Counted from the stretch's first letter, positions 53,944-62,592 are shown. The stretch: DNA of 64,000 nt from Williamsia sp. (GCA_015069695.1 JADCRZ010000011.1:1-64000); one strand, 5' to 3'. The notes: generated by a model not told the origin, from the sequence alone. A program made the numbers and translations.

Positions 53944-54528
53944 ATGGGAGTTCTCAGAAGCATACAGCCATCGCCTCTCTCTGATAAAGACCTGTTAACG
54001 CTTTATCAAAATGAAGGCAAGCAGGAAATCCTGGCGCAGCTGTTTCTTCGCTATACCGACCTCGTGTATGGAACCTGCGCGAAGTACCTGGGCAACCAGG
54101 AAGCAGCCAAGGATGCAGTAATGAATATTTATGAAGAGCTGCTGCAAAAGGTTCAACTCCATAAAATAGACAATTTCAAAAGCTGGCTGTATGTGGTCGC
54201 CAAGAACCATTGCCTGATGCAGATCAGGCAAGGCAAAAAGATGGTGACGACAGAATTTGACGGACAAATTGTGCAAGCAGAGGATTTTTCGCATCTTGAT
54301 GGCGTGCTTGAAAAAGAGCGGCAGCTAAACAAGCTGTCCGGATGCATGGAACAACTCGGTGAAGAACAAAGACGGACGGTCCAGCTGTTTTACCTGGAAA
54401 ACAAATGCTACCATGAGATCACGCTTATTACCGGGTTCGACTGGAACAAGGTGCGGAGCCTGGTGCAAAACGGAAGAAGAAATTTAAAAATCTGTATGGA
54501 ATCCAATGGCGGAAACCCCCACATATAA
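53944..54528 (+). CDS. ECF-type RNA polymerase sigma factor
   Basis: This 194-residue protein has the sigma-70 region 2 pattern (YTDLVYGTCAKYLGNQEAAKDAVMNIYEELLQK, IDNFKSWLYVVAKNHCLMQIR) and region 4 (LEKERQLNKLSGC, FYLENKCYHEITLITGFDWNKVRSLVQNGRRNLK) of extracytoplasmic-function sigma factors. It directs RNA polymerase to envelope-stress or nutrient genes. The next gene begins inside its last codons (23-bp overlap), so the two products are made together; that partner is a membrane protein and probably the anti-sigma regulator. Confidence 0.9.
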   Translation: MGVLRSIQPSPLSDKDLLTLYQNEGKQEILAQLFLRYTDLVYGTCAKYLGNQEAAKDAVMNIYEELLQKVQLHKIDNFKSWLYVVAKNHCLMQIRQGKKMVTTEFDGQIVQAEDFSHLDGVLEKERQLNKLSGCMEQLGEEQRRTVQLFYLENKCYHEITLITGFDWNKVRSLVQNGRRNLKICMESNGGNPHI

Positions 54529-55765
54529 TTACCAGGATATAGCAAGGTACCTGCAACGCAACATGACCCCGCAGGAAATGCACCTGTTTGAAAGGGCCCT
54601 TATGGACGATCCTTTCCTGGCCGATGCGCTGGAAGGATTCCGGGCAAGCGACGCAACGCTGGCCGCAACACATTTGGATCAGCTGGAACAGCAGATAACA
54701 GGAGAAAGGGAAGAAACAAAAGTGGTTCCGCTGATTGTAAAAAAGAAGACCTGGTGGAAAGCAGCCGCAATGATCCTGTTCCTGGCCGGGGCCGGCTCCC
54801 TCTCTTATTTCTTTTTGAGCAAACAAGAAGTCCCTGCAAATATTGCCCAAAATAAAAACAGCGATAGCAGCAGTCTATTGTCTCAACGGGCCGAGGTTCC
54901 CGCTCCTGAAAAGAAACCGGCTAAATCGGAAGCGTTCACAGGCAAAGATTCAGCGGCTTTATACAAAGCACGTTCGTTTTCGTCCAGGCCTCATACACAG
55001 GCTGCACCTGCTCCTGCAGCGCCGGAAGAGCGGAAAGAGGAAACAATAGGAACTGCTTTGGCTGGAAGAACACCGGGTATCATTACAACGGATTCTCTCC
55101 TGGCAGGGCCACCTGTTTCGCTGAAAGCAGCCGATATAGACAGAATCTACCAGCCTCTTGCGAAACAGACTCTCAATGAGTTCAAAGGAAAAGTGACTGA
55201 TAAGAAGGGGGAACCGGTTCCGTTTGCATCTATCACAGAGAGCAAAACACGCACAAACATATCCAGCGATGCCAACGGCGATTTTGTTTTAAAAGATCCG
55301 GATAGTGTGGTCAACGTTACTGTAAATAGTGTAGGATACTTAACTGCGAAAACGACCCTCAGTGCTGAGAAGCCTGGCAATATAGCCCTGGAAAAAAATG
55401 GAGCGGCGCTCTCGGAAGTAGTCATCGTAGGCTATGGCACACAAAAGAAAAAGGCATTAACGGGCGCTGCCGATTCCTCCGCTGCTGAACCTGTAGGCGG
55501 CTGGAAAAATTTCGGGCAATACCTCAACCGCCAAATAGATAGCTTGCAAACTGCCCAGAGCAAAGACCTGTACATCAGTGAAGACGTGGTACTTGAATTC
55601 TCCGTCGACAGGGAAGGCAATCCTTCCGATATAAAAGCGCCGGAACACACCAACAAGGAAGCAGCCAGCAAAGCCGTACAAATTCTTACCAAAGGACCCA
55701 GGTGGCGGAATAAGAAAAAGGACAAAAAAGTACAGGTCGTTATTCCGTTCGGTGCGGGTAAATAA
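54506..55765 (+). CDS. Membrane anti-sigma/TonB-like protein with carboxypeptidase-regulatory-like domain
   Basis: This 419-residue protein begins with a short cytoplasmic part (~1-75) that may hold the sigma factor, then a membrane span (AAAMILFLAGAGSLSYFFL). The periplasmic part holds a low-complexity linker, a carboxypeptidase-regulatory-like domain (~225-305, GKVTDKKGEPVPFASI), the SusC-like LSEVVIVGYGTQKKKALTGA, and a TonB C-terminal-like domain (~330-419, VVLEFSVDREGNPSD). TonB-type ends usually contact outer-membrane proteins. It overlaps the sigma gene by 23 bp. I infer that it links a signal from the envelope to the sigma factor. Confidence 0.8.
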   Translation: MAETPTYNYQDIARYLQRNMTPQEMHLFERALMDDPFLADALEGFRASDATLAATHLDQLEQQITGEREETKVVPLIVKKKTWWKAAAMILFLAGAGSLSYFFLSKQEVPANIAQNKNSDSSSLLSQRAEVPAPEKKPAKSEAFTGKDSAALYKARSFSSRPHTQAAPAPAAPEERKEETIGTALAGRTPGIITTDSLLAGPPVSLKAADIDRIYQPLAKQTLNEFKGKVTDKKGEPVPFASITESKTRTNISSDANGDFVLKDPDSVVNVTVNSVGYLTAKTTLSAEKPGNIALEKNGAALSEVVIVGYGTQKKKALTGAADSSAAEPVGGWKNFGQYLNRQIDSLQTAQSKDLYISEDVVLEFSVDREGNPSDIKAPEHTNKEAASKAVQILTKGPRWRNKKKDKKVQVVIPFGAGK

Positions 55766-55779
55766 GGGAAAGCTTAACT

Positions 55780-57330
55780 TTGAACAAAGCTGTTGCCGTG
55801 AAAGATCGTGCAGAGGATGAGAGGCCTTCTCCGCCAACTTATTGGCTGACGCGGTGGGTTGTTCTCCGCTTGCTCGGAGCCATCTATGCCATCGCCTTTC
55901 TGGTGGCCATCAACCAGATCATTCCCCTGATCGGTGCTGACGGACTTCTTCCCCTGGATCCTTACTTGAAGCTGATCGGTCATGCACTGGGATCAACCGG
56001 TGCAGGTTTTGTGCGCCTCCCTTCCCTGTTCTGGTTCTGGCATTCTGATACGGCCCTTCTTACGGCGGCCTGGACCGGCCTGATCCTTTCCTGTGCAGTA
56101 GTGGCCGGCTTTACCAACGGCCCGCTCATGGCGGTGCTCTGGTTCCTGTACATGTCTTTTGTGCATGTAGGGCAGGAATGGTACGGGTATGGCTGGGAAA
56201 TACAACTGTTGGAAACCGGGTTCCTGGCCATCTTTCTTTGTCCCTTCCGCGGGTGGCACCCTTTTCCCCGGCGGGCTCCTCCCATGCTGATCATCATCCT
56301 GTTCCGCTGGCTGATCTTTCGCATCATGCTGGGTGCAGGACTGATCAAGATCCGTTGGGATGAAGCATGGCGCAATGGAACGGCGCTCAACTATCATTTT
56401 GAAACGCAACCCATTCCTGGTCCGCTCAGCCGCTGGTTTCATTTTCTTCCGCATAGTGTGCTCAAGATAGGCACCTGGTTCAATCACGTGGCCGAGCTGG
56501 TTGCGCCCTGGTTTGTGTTCTGGCCCCGGCTTGCCCGGCATATTGCCGGAACGGTGATCATCTTGTTTCAATTTTCCATCATCTTCAGCGGCAACCTGTC
56601 TTTTTTAAACTGGCTCACCATTGTTCCTGCGCTGGCTTGTCTGGATGACGGATACTGGGCAAAAATTCTACCCCGTTCCCTGGTGCGGAGGGCTGAAAAA
56701 GCGGCTGCAGAAGCGGTTGAACCATCCAGGTCTTCAAAGCTCACGATCCGGCTTGTGGCAATTGTTTTAGGCAGCCTCAGCATCCTGCCGGCGCTCAACA
56801 TGATCTCGCCCGGGCAGATCATGAATACTTCGTTTGACCCGCTTGATCTGGTAAACACTTATGGTGCATTCGGTACCGTGGGGCGGGAACGGCTAAATGT
56901 CGTATTTGAAGGAACGGAGGATGGGAACCCGGATGAAAAGGCGCACTGGAAGCCTTATCCTTACAAGGGTCTGCCCGTAGCACTCGACAAAATGCCGCCT
57001 CAGATCGCGCCTTATCAACTTCGCTTAGACTGGCAGATGTGGTTTGCTGCCATGTCCACACCCGATGAGTATCCCTGGACGCAACACCTGGTATGGAAGC
57101 TGCTGCACAACGATCCGGGTGCGCTTGGTTTGTTTGCTGCCAACCCGTTTTCCCGCAAGCCACCCCGTTATATCCGGGCTGTGCTGTACCGGTATTCTTT
57201 TGCGAAACCGGGCGATGCGCAAGGACGTTGGTGGGAACGCGAGCGCATCGGTGATCCCTGGCTTCCACCCATGTCGGCCGATGATCCGCAATTGATTGAA
57301 TTCCTGAAAAAGGCTGGTTGGATGGAGTAA
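55780..57330 (+). CDS. Lipase maturation factor-like membrane protein
   Basis: This 516-residue protein has at least six membrane segments (RLLGAIYAIAFLVAIN, then FLAIFLCPFRGW and IILFRWLIFRIMLGAGLIKI) and a C-terminal soluble domain with WKPYPYKGLP and LRLDWQMWFAA. These match the lipase maturation factor (LMF1) family, found in animals and some bacteria. Its job in bacteria is not settled; folding or assembly of an envelope enzyme is possible. The start is TTG 55780, following the anti-sigma gene by 14 bp, so it may be in the sigma operon. A GTG at 55798 is a weaker alternative. Confidence 0.82.
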   Translation: MNKAVAVKDRAEDERPSPPTYWLTRWVVLRLLGAIYAIAFLVAINQIIPLIGADGLLPLDPYLKLIGHALGSTGAGFVRLPSLFWFWHSDTALLTAAWTGLILSCAVVAGFTNGPLMAVLWFLYMSFVHVGQEWYGYGWEIQLLETGFLAIFLCPFRGWHPFPRRAPPMLIIILFRWLIFRIMLGAGLIKIRWDEAWRNGTALNYHFETQPIPGPLSRWFHFLPHSVLKIGTWFNHVAELVAPWFVFWPRLARHIAGTVIILFQFSIIFSGNLSFLNWLTIVPALACLDDGYWAKILPRSLVRRAEKAAAEAVEPSRSSKLTIRLVAIVLGSLSILPALNMISPGQIMNTSFDPLDLVNTYGAFGTVGRERLNVVFEGTEDGNPDEKAHWKPYPYKGLPVALDKMPPQIAPYQLRLDWQMWFAAMSTPDEYPWTQHLVWKLLHNDPGALGLFAANPFSRKPPRYIRAVLYRYSFAKPGDAQGRWWERERIGDPWLPPMSADDPQLIEFLKKAGWME

Positions 57331-57397
57331 AAAGGAAGTAGAGCTGATGGTATAATTTTTATACCTCTATCACATTCAATCAATACAAAATCATTTT

Positions 57398-57718
57398 ATG
57401 CCAAGTAATTTCCAGGTAAATATTCAGCTGAAAGGCAAAGAAACAGTTGCCGATGTGAACAGAACAACAGATGATTTTCCGCTGCACTACACAGTAAATT
57501 TTTCTCCGGCAGCTTCCAACGCAGAAGCCGGCGACAAAGAAACAGAGATTGTCTTCTATGGAACTATTCCCGGTCCTTATGATGATCCGGATACGCCCCA
57601 GTCGCAGGCCTATTTCCAGCAAAATTCAATCAATGATCCGGAAACGGAAACTGCCCTGGCAAAAGCCATTGTAGATCATGAGAAACATACCTATCCTACT
57701 TTGGTGCCTGAGGCGTAA
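57398..57718 (+). CDS. Small hypothetical protein (106 aa)
   Basis: I do not recognise this protein. It has no signal peptide, is acidic, and starts MPSNFQVNIQLKGKE, with FPLHYTVNFSP and EIVFYGTIPGPYDDP. The alternating pattern suggests beta strands followed by a helix (ETALAKAIVDHEKHTYP). It lies 67 bp after the LMF-like gene, on the same strand, and is the last gene before an intergenic repeat and a terminator hairpin. Its protein-like composition and clean ATG support a real gene. Confidence 0.6.
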   Translation: MPSNFQVNIQLKGKETVADVNRTTDDFPLHYTVNFSPAASNAEAGDKETEIVFYGTIPGPYDDPDTPQSQAYFQQNSINDPETETALAKAIVDHEKHTYPTLVPEA

Positions 57719-57796
57719 TGTAAAATTGAATTGATTGCCATGGTATATTATGTCCCGCTACAAACGTAAAATACCATAGCAGCTAATCTATTACTA

Positions 57797-57866
57797 AATT
57801 GAATTTAAGCGCATCGTGTCCTATGTTCCTGCCGGAACATAAGATGCCATACTCCTAAATCCAATT
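57797..57866. repeat. Palindromic repeat family B: full imperfect inverted repeat
   Basis: Two 33-bp arms (57797-57829 and 57834-57866) pair with 25 matching positions around a 4-base loop. The centre ATGTTCC-TGCC-GGAACAT (57823-57840) recurs at 60476. It lies between two convergent genes. Confidence 0.75.
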
Positions 57867-57916
57867 CGGTATCATTCGGTTTGAGAAAGCAACAGGTACA
57901 ACAGATAATAGAAGAG

Positions 57917-57949
57917 AAACCCAGCTCTGCCAGGAGGCGGGCTGGGTTT
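57917..57949. terminator. Terminator hairpin between convergent genes
   Basis: A 9-bp stem (57917-57925 with 57941-57949) with a 15-base centre has T-rich flanks on both strands. It sits about 60 bp past the oxidoreductase stop (-) and 200 bp past the small plus-strand gene. Confidence 0.65.
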
Positions 57950-58009
57950 TGTATGAAGGTTCGTTCTTGTTTTATATGAGCTAACAACAAGTGCAGTAAA
58001 GACTACGCT

Positions 58010-59344
58010 TTATTTAGCAGCGACATTGTACTTTGTAACACCCGGTACGGCAACGGCATACAGTCCTTCGCTGTTGGGTTCTGTGGGCATCTTGGCATCC
58101 CAGGCGTATACTGACGGGTGCAGGTCGATGCCGGAATTGATGGCTTTTTCCCAATCCATTACCTGGCCTGAATAGGTAGCCATCCTGCCCAGGATGGATG
58201 TCATGGTGCTTTTGGCGCCGCGCTCTGCATCCCAGAACTTGTATTGTCCTTTGGCCACGGCTTCAAACAGCTCGTCGTGTTCTGCCTGGTAAGGCTGGTT
58301 TTCTCCTTTTTTATCAAACTGGTAAATTAAGTTGCCTTTCAGATCCGTGATGCGGGCAGCATCAAAATAAACCTTGCCCTTGGTGCCGGCGATAAACTCA
58401 TCTACCTTGCTCATGGTTCCTTTGATATGGCGGCATTGGCTGTTCAGGAGCACGCCGTTGGCATACTGAAATTCTACATAGTGGTGGTCGAAGATCTCGC
58501 CGTAGTCTTTTCCTTTTCTGACTTCACGGCCTCCCATGCCTTGTGCCGTAACCGGGTAACCATCCATGGCCCAGTTGATCACATCGATGTTGTGGATGTG
58601 CTGCTCGTTGATGTGGTCGCCGCAAAGCCACACAAAATAATACCAGTTGCGCATCTGGTATTCCATCTCGGTCATGCCGGGTTTGCGCGGATTGACCCAC
58701 ACGCCGTCATTGTTCCAGTAGGCCTGTGCAGATACAATGTCGCCGATAGCACCATCCTGGATCCGCTTCATGAGTTCACGGTAGGAGGTTTGGTAACGAC
58801 GCTGCAAGCCAACAACCACATTGAGCTTTTTTCTTTTTGCCTCCTGCGCTACCTGCAGCACTTTTTGAATGCCGGCCGGATCGGTCGCAACGGGTTTTTC
58901 CATAAACACATGCTTGTTCTGGCGGACGGCTTCTTCAAAATGGATGGGCCTGAAACCGGGTGGCGTAGCCAGGATCACCACATCTGCAAGAGGAATGGCT
59001 TTCTGGTAAGCGTCGAAACCCACAAACTTGTTTTCTTCTTTTACCTGGAGGCGCTTATCGAGGCCGTTTTCTTTCAGGGCTTCTGCGATGTTCCCGTAGC
59101 TGCTGTCGAGCCGGTCACGGAATGCATCTGCCATGGCTACCAGCTCAACATTCTGTTTGGTGCTCAGGGCTTGTACAGCGGCACCTGTGCCGCGGCCCCC
59201 GCAGCCGACCATCGCTATCTTGATCGTGCCGGCAGCACCGGAAAAATAATTTGTTTTAGACAGTACAGGCATCGCAATCAACCCGCCTGCAGCAAGGGTC
59301 GTTTGTTTTACAAAATCCCTTCTTGACTGGGTTTCTTTTTCCAT
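58010..59344 (-). CDS. Gfo/Idh/MocA-family oxidoreductase with twin-arginine signal
   Basis: This 444-residue protein begins SRRDFVKQTTLAAGGLIAMP, a twin-arginine-type signal, so it should be folded in the cytoplasm with its NAD(P) cofactor and then exported. The Rossmann motif AMVGCGGRGTGAA follows, and the family EKP motif is FMEKPVATDP. Later parts (DHINEQHIHNIDVINWAMDG) hold the likely active-site His residues. Such enzymes oxidise or de-glycosylate sugars. It follows the formylglycine-enzyme-like gene by 35 bp on the same strand, so the two are probably co-transcribed. Confidence 0.88.
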   Translation of the reverse strand: MEKETQSRRDFVKQTTLAAGGLIAMPVLSKTNYFSGAAGTIKIAMVGCGGRGTGAAVQALSTKQNVELVAMADAFRDRLDSSYGNIAEALKENGLDKRLQVKEENKFVGFDAYQKAIPLADVVILATPPGFRPIHFEEAVRQNKHVFMEKPVATDPAGIQKVLQVAQEAKRKKLNVVVGLQRRYQTSYRELMKRIQDGAIGDIVSAQAYWNNDGVWVNPRKPGMTEMEYQMRNWYYFVWLCGDHINEQHIHNIDVINWAMDGYPVTAQGMGGREVRKGKDYGEIFDHHYVEFQYANGVLLNSQCRHIKGTMSKVDEFIAGTKGKVYFDAARITDLKGNLIYQFDKKGENQPYQAEHDELFEAVAKGQYKFWDAERGAKSTMTSILGRMATYSGQVMDWEKAINSGIDLHPSVYAWDAKMPTEPNSEGLYAVAVPGVTKYNVAAK

Positions 59345-59379
59345 ATCGCAATTTTAGTGGTAAAAAATAGGGAGAATTT

Positions 59380-60357
59380 CTAATACTTATCCAGATAGGT
59401 TGAAAAAAACTGGTTTATTTCTTCTTCTGATGGCTTCACGGCAGGCCTTGCAAGGCGAAAACCGATAAAAGGCGCATCTGCGTTCCACCACCTGCTCCGG
59501 GGGATCTGGGGATCTCTCCGGTTCCAATCGGGCGTGGATGGCAACCGGCTGGCACTCCGCAGGGAAGCTGCATCATCACTGAAGTTGCCTCCTTTCAGCG
59601 TGCGCGGATGACGCGTTGCTGGTTTGATCAGCGGATCTTTCGCACCGGTCTCTTCCTTTTTAAAATAATTCTCATCATACTGGTCGAGCGTCCATTCCGC
59701 CACATTGCCCATCATATCATACAGACCCCACTGATTGGGTTGTTTGAGACCTGTTTTATGGTATTTGTTTTCGCTGTTGTTTTTGTACCAGGCATACTTG
59801 CTCAATCCGGCCGTGTCGTTTGCAAAGGGGTAAGCTGTTTTGCTCCCTGCCCGGCAGGCATATTCCCATTCGGCTTCCGTAGGCAGGCGGTAAAAGATGC
59901 CGGTCTTTTTGTACAGCCATTTGCAGTACATCAGCGCACCGTATTGCGACATGCTGTTGGCCGGAAACCCGCCTTGCTTGCCCATGCCCAGGGTCAGGTC
60001 GATGTAAGGCGGACTGGGCCTGGTGACTGCATCGGGGGCAGGCTGGTTTCTGGTAACGGATTCATCTTTAAAAAATGCATCGTACTCATCATAGGTCACT
60101 TCCGTAGCGCCCATCCAAAAAGAAGAAACCGTAATTTCCCGGGCCGGGCCCTCGTCTGCTTTTCTGTTTTTCTCACCCGCATTGCTTCCCATGGTAAAAG
60201 CGCCACCCTTGATAGGAACCATGTTAAACTTCAATTCTGTGCCGGGTAACTGCTGCGCATAAGCGCTGAAAGCATCTGTAGCTGGTTGGGCGAAGGTTTT
60301 AAGACCAGCAGCAAGCAACAACAAAATAAACGATGAATAAAAAAAGCGCCGTTTCAT
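59380..60357 (-). CDS. Formylglycine-generating-enzyme-like protein lacking the catalytic cysteines
   Basis: This 325-residue secreted protein has a signal peptide (to KTFAQ) and the FGE/SUMF1 (DUF323) fold: VPIKGGAFTMGSN, ATEVTYDEYDAFF, YRLPTEAEWEYACRAG, YDMMGNVAEWTLDQYDE and the end WWNADAPFIGFRLARP. In true FGE two Cys residues follow the RGGSF-like motif; here LKGGNFSDDAASLRS has none, so it should not make formylglycine. It resembles GldJ/GldK-type structural or carbohydrate-related members. It has its own good promoter and precedes the oxidoreductase gene. Confidence 0.85.
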   Translation of the reverse strand: MKRRFFYSSFILLLLAAGLKTFAQPATDAFSAYAQQLPGTELKFNMVPIKGGAFTMGSNAGEKNRKADEGPAREITVSSFWMGATEVTYDEYDAFFKDESVTRNQPAPDAVTRPSPPYIDLTLGMGKQGGFPANSMSQYGALMYCKWLYKKTGIFYRLPTEAEWEYACRAGSKTAYPFANDTAGLSKYAWYKNNSENKYHKTGLKQPNQWGLYDMMGNVAEWTLDQYDENYFKKEETGAKDPLIKPATRHPRTLKGGNFSDDAASLRSASRLPSTPDWNRRDPQIPRSRWWNADAPFIGFRLARPAVKPSEEEINQFFSTYLDKY

Positions 60358-60362
60358 TGTTT

Positions 60363-60391
60363 CAAAGGTATGATTTTATGGCATCAGGCAA
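60363..60391 (-). promoter_or_regulatory. Promoter of the FGE-like gene, almost leaderless
   Basis: On the minus strand TTG (60391-60389), an 18-bp spacer and TACCTTTG (60370-60363) match the Bacteroidota consensus. The ATG starts only six bases after the -7 box, so the mRNA would have almost no leader. Confidence 0.5.
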
Positions 60392-60449
60392 GTATAAGCG
60401 TGGCTCATGATGTTTTATGCCGAATTGAATCAGCAATGGTATTATATCA

Positions 60450-60493
60450 AATTGAACTTAGGCGTATGGTACTCCATGTTCCGGTAGGAACAT
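60450..60493 (+). repeat. Half-copy of palindromic repeat family B
   Basis: The arm 60450-60482 resembles both arms of the element at 57797. The centre ATGTTCC-GGTA-GGAACAT (60476-60493) is kept, while the second arm has diverged. Confidence 0.65.
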
Positions 60494-60608
60494 TTTGTTG
60501 GTAGTACAGGTTGTATCTTGATCTTGCGTGCCGTAGGTACGCCGTGTGCAGCCCGGACAGCTTGCATTTCACACAGTGTACATGATAAATAAGTTCAGCA
60601 CAAACTGT

Positions 60609-61610
60609 TCATTCATGAAAATAGGCAGCAAATCCCGGGGAACGGTAGTAGGAGGGTTTGTTGTTCTTGAGGACGCCTATCTGCACTTCCGCACCGGGAA
60701 ATTTTTTTATGAGCTGAAGGGCTTTGTTGATGGGTAAGATGCTGCAGGCTTTGGTGAGCCAGTCGGCATCGGCGCCCTCGTCGGCGATCACTGTTACGTT
60801 TCTGGTATTGGTCAAAGCCCATCCGGTAGCCGGGTCGATGATGTGGGAATACCGGATGCCGTTTACTTCCAGGTGCTGGTACAGATCGCCCGAGGTGGTA
60901 ACGGCTTTTTTGCGCAGCACCAGCTGGGCGTTCATCCATGCCGCTGATTCAGGCTGGTTGATGGCTACGCGCCAGCCTGCAATGCCCGGGGGCGTTTCAG
61001 CAGCCATGATGTCGCCGCCTGCATCGGCCAGTGCGTATGGGAAGCCTTTTTCCTGCAAGGCTTTGCACACCCTCTGAACTGTTTCGCCTTTCGCGATCCC
61101 GCCCAGGTCCAGCCGCATGCCCTTCTTCTGCAATCGCACGCGCTTTTGCACCGTGTCAAATTCGATCAGCTGATAACCTGTTCTTTGTTTGGCTATCCGG
61201 ATGCTGTCTTTGTCAGGGAGCCTTCCTTCCTGCCTGGCGGTACGCCATAGCCTGATGACCGGACTCATCGTGATATCAAAACTTCCTCCGCTGGCTTCGC
61301 CGGCTTTGGTTGATTTCCGTAAAAGCCTGAACAAGTTGTCTGAAACCGGCACCCATTGCCCTGTTCCTGCCCGTGCGCACAACCGGTTTAATTCACTTTC
61401 CGGCAGGTAATCGCTGTAAACCAGGTTCAGCGTATCAACCAGGCTGAATGCTTCCCTGGCTGCCTCTGCTGCCCCCGCAGAATCAAGGCTATACAGCAAG
61501 ATCGTAAAGGGAGAGCCCATCTTGGGCTCCTGAAAGCTCCACTTTTTGTACTGCGGTTGGGCGGTGGAGCAAACAGAAATAAATAAAAGGATGATACCTG
61601 GTATACGCAC
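60609..61610 (-). CDS. apbE: FAD:protein FMN transferase
   Basis: This 333-residue protein attaches FMN through a phosphoester to Thr or Ser of partner proteins such as Na+-pumping NADH dehydrogenase or RnfG-like subunits, in the periplasm. A signal peptide opens it (MRIPGIILLFISVCSTAQ). Motifs: FSLVDTLNLVYSDYLPESELNRL, RLDLGGIAKGETV, ALADAGGDIMA and SGDLYQHLEVNGIRYSHIIDPATG, the last being the ApbE metal/FAD-binding region. No partner flavoprotein gene is visible in the window. Confidence 0.92.
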   Translation of the reverse strand: MRIPGIILLFISVCSTAQPQYKKWSFQEPKMGSPFTILLYSLDSAGAAEAAREAFSLVDTLNLVYSDYLPESELNRLCARAGTGQWVPVSDNLFRLLRKSTKAGEASGGSFDITMSPVIRLWRTARQEGRLPDKDSIRIAKQRTGYQLIEFDTVQKRVRLQKKGMRLDLGGIAKGETVQRVCKALQEKGFPYALADAGGDIMAAETPPGIAGWRVAINQPESAAWMNAQLVLRKKAVTTSGDLYQHLEVNGIRYSHIIDPATGWALTNTRNVTVIADEGADADWLTKACSILPINKALQLIKKFPGAEVQIGVLKNNKPSYYRSPGFAAYFHE

Positions 61611-61654
61611 GTTGCCTGCCTGGTTTTAGCGTTCTAATATATTCACTTCTTAAC

Positions 61655-61691
61655 AAAAAAATCTGCTCCCTTTTTGGGTGGCAGATTTTTT
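61655..61691 (-). terminator. Terminator of the unknown secreted protein gene
   Basis: A stem (61656-61666 with 61681-61691) made of an A-rich arm and a T-rich arm closes a 14-base centre with a further CCC/GGG pairing. It lies about 70 bp after the stop of the gene at 61762 and just before the ApbE gene. Confidence 0.7.
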
Positions 61692-61761
61692 ATCCTCCAT
61701 TGGAAGGAGCAGGAGTTGGTAAAATATTTAGTTTGCCGCTCATACCCGGCCAGGCGCCATC

Positions 61762-62388
61762 CTATTTCTTCCCTTGCGCAACCGGGATATGAAACCTGGA
61801 AACCCAGGATGGATCAATGGATTTGGGCGTGTTCACATCTGCCTTGGGATGTTGCTTCAGATCAACCGTCAGCAGATAGATATTGTTGGGATCATCTGCA
61901 AACCGGGTTTTCTCCCACAGGTATGTGCTGGAATGCTGGCCTTTTAATTCGCTTTCTGCGATGGGCCTGTTAGTTGTCGTTCCGTTTTTTACAATCCGGT
62001 AAGAGCCTTTCTCTGCCCTGGTGATAAAAATATTTTGCCCTTTGTCGTCCTTTGTAAAGGTTACCGTGCCTTCTACCTGTGTCCAGGTTTCAATGTCATT
62101 GTTGTACATGTTCGACTGCACATACAGCATAAACTCATACCGGTTGTTGGGTTTGAACTTAAACTTCACGAGCATGCCACCGCCACTCTTGTACGTGTTG
62201 TAATAGGCACCCGGTGTTGTATTTACATATCCCGTTGTGGAGACGGTGGAAATGGTCCAGTAAGTAGCGTCATTGGTTATCAGGGCAGCAGGAACGGTGC
62301 CTGTCTGATTGCTTTTTGCAAGCGTCCCGTCTTGCGCATAGCTCCCTGCAGCTATGCATGAAAGGACAACAAAGAAAAGAGATTTCAT
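61762..62388 (-). CDS. Unknown secreted beta-rich protein (208 aa)
   Basis: I do not recognise the family. The protein has a signal peptide (MKSLFFVVLSCIAAGSYAQ) and no lipobox of the usual type. The mature part looks beta-rich, with MLVKFKFKPNNRYEFMLYV and TWTQVEGTVTFTKDD, then IFITRAEKGSYRIVKNG, a pattern reminiscent of small lipocalin-like barrels. I chose ATG 62388 because it opens the signal peptide; the longer frame adds a second, unneeded hydrophobic leader. It is divergent from the GH116 gene. Confidence 0.65.
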   Translation of the reverse strand: MKSLFFVVLSCIAAGSYAQDGTLAKSNQTGTVPAALITNDATYWTISTVSTTGYVNTTPGAYYNTYKSGGGMLVKFKFKPNNRYEFMLYVQSNMYNNDIETWTQVEGTVTFTKDDKGQNIFITRAEKGSYRIVKNGTTTNRPIAESELKGQHSSTYLWEKTRFADDPNNIYLLTVDLKQHPKADVNTPKSIDPSWVSRFHIPVAQGKK

Positions 62389-62584
62389 TTTGTAGTTTTT
62401 TAGCGCAAGTTTCAAGAACAGAAGTGCCAAACACAAGCAGAAAAAGATTGGGTTGAGGAATTTGCCGTACGAAACGCCTTATTGTAAACCTGCATTGCTG
62501 GATGGATAACTTTATATGTGAGTCAACGAAAGATCCAACATGGATGACCATCATTGCCAAACTCCGTGGATCTTTTATATTGAT

Positions 62585-62592
62585 TACATTTG
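62585..62592 (+). promoter_or_regulatory. Candidate -7 promoter element of the GH116 gene
   Basis: TACATTTG matches TAnnTTTG exactly and lies 26 bp before the GH116 start. The nearest TTG upstream is 28 bp away, farther than usual. Confidence 0.35.

Noticed and set aside
58427-59326. 299-codon plus-strand ORF
   Set aside because: Antisense to the oxidoreductase gene, which has intact Rossmann and EKP motifs.
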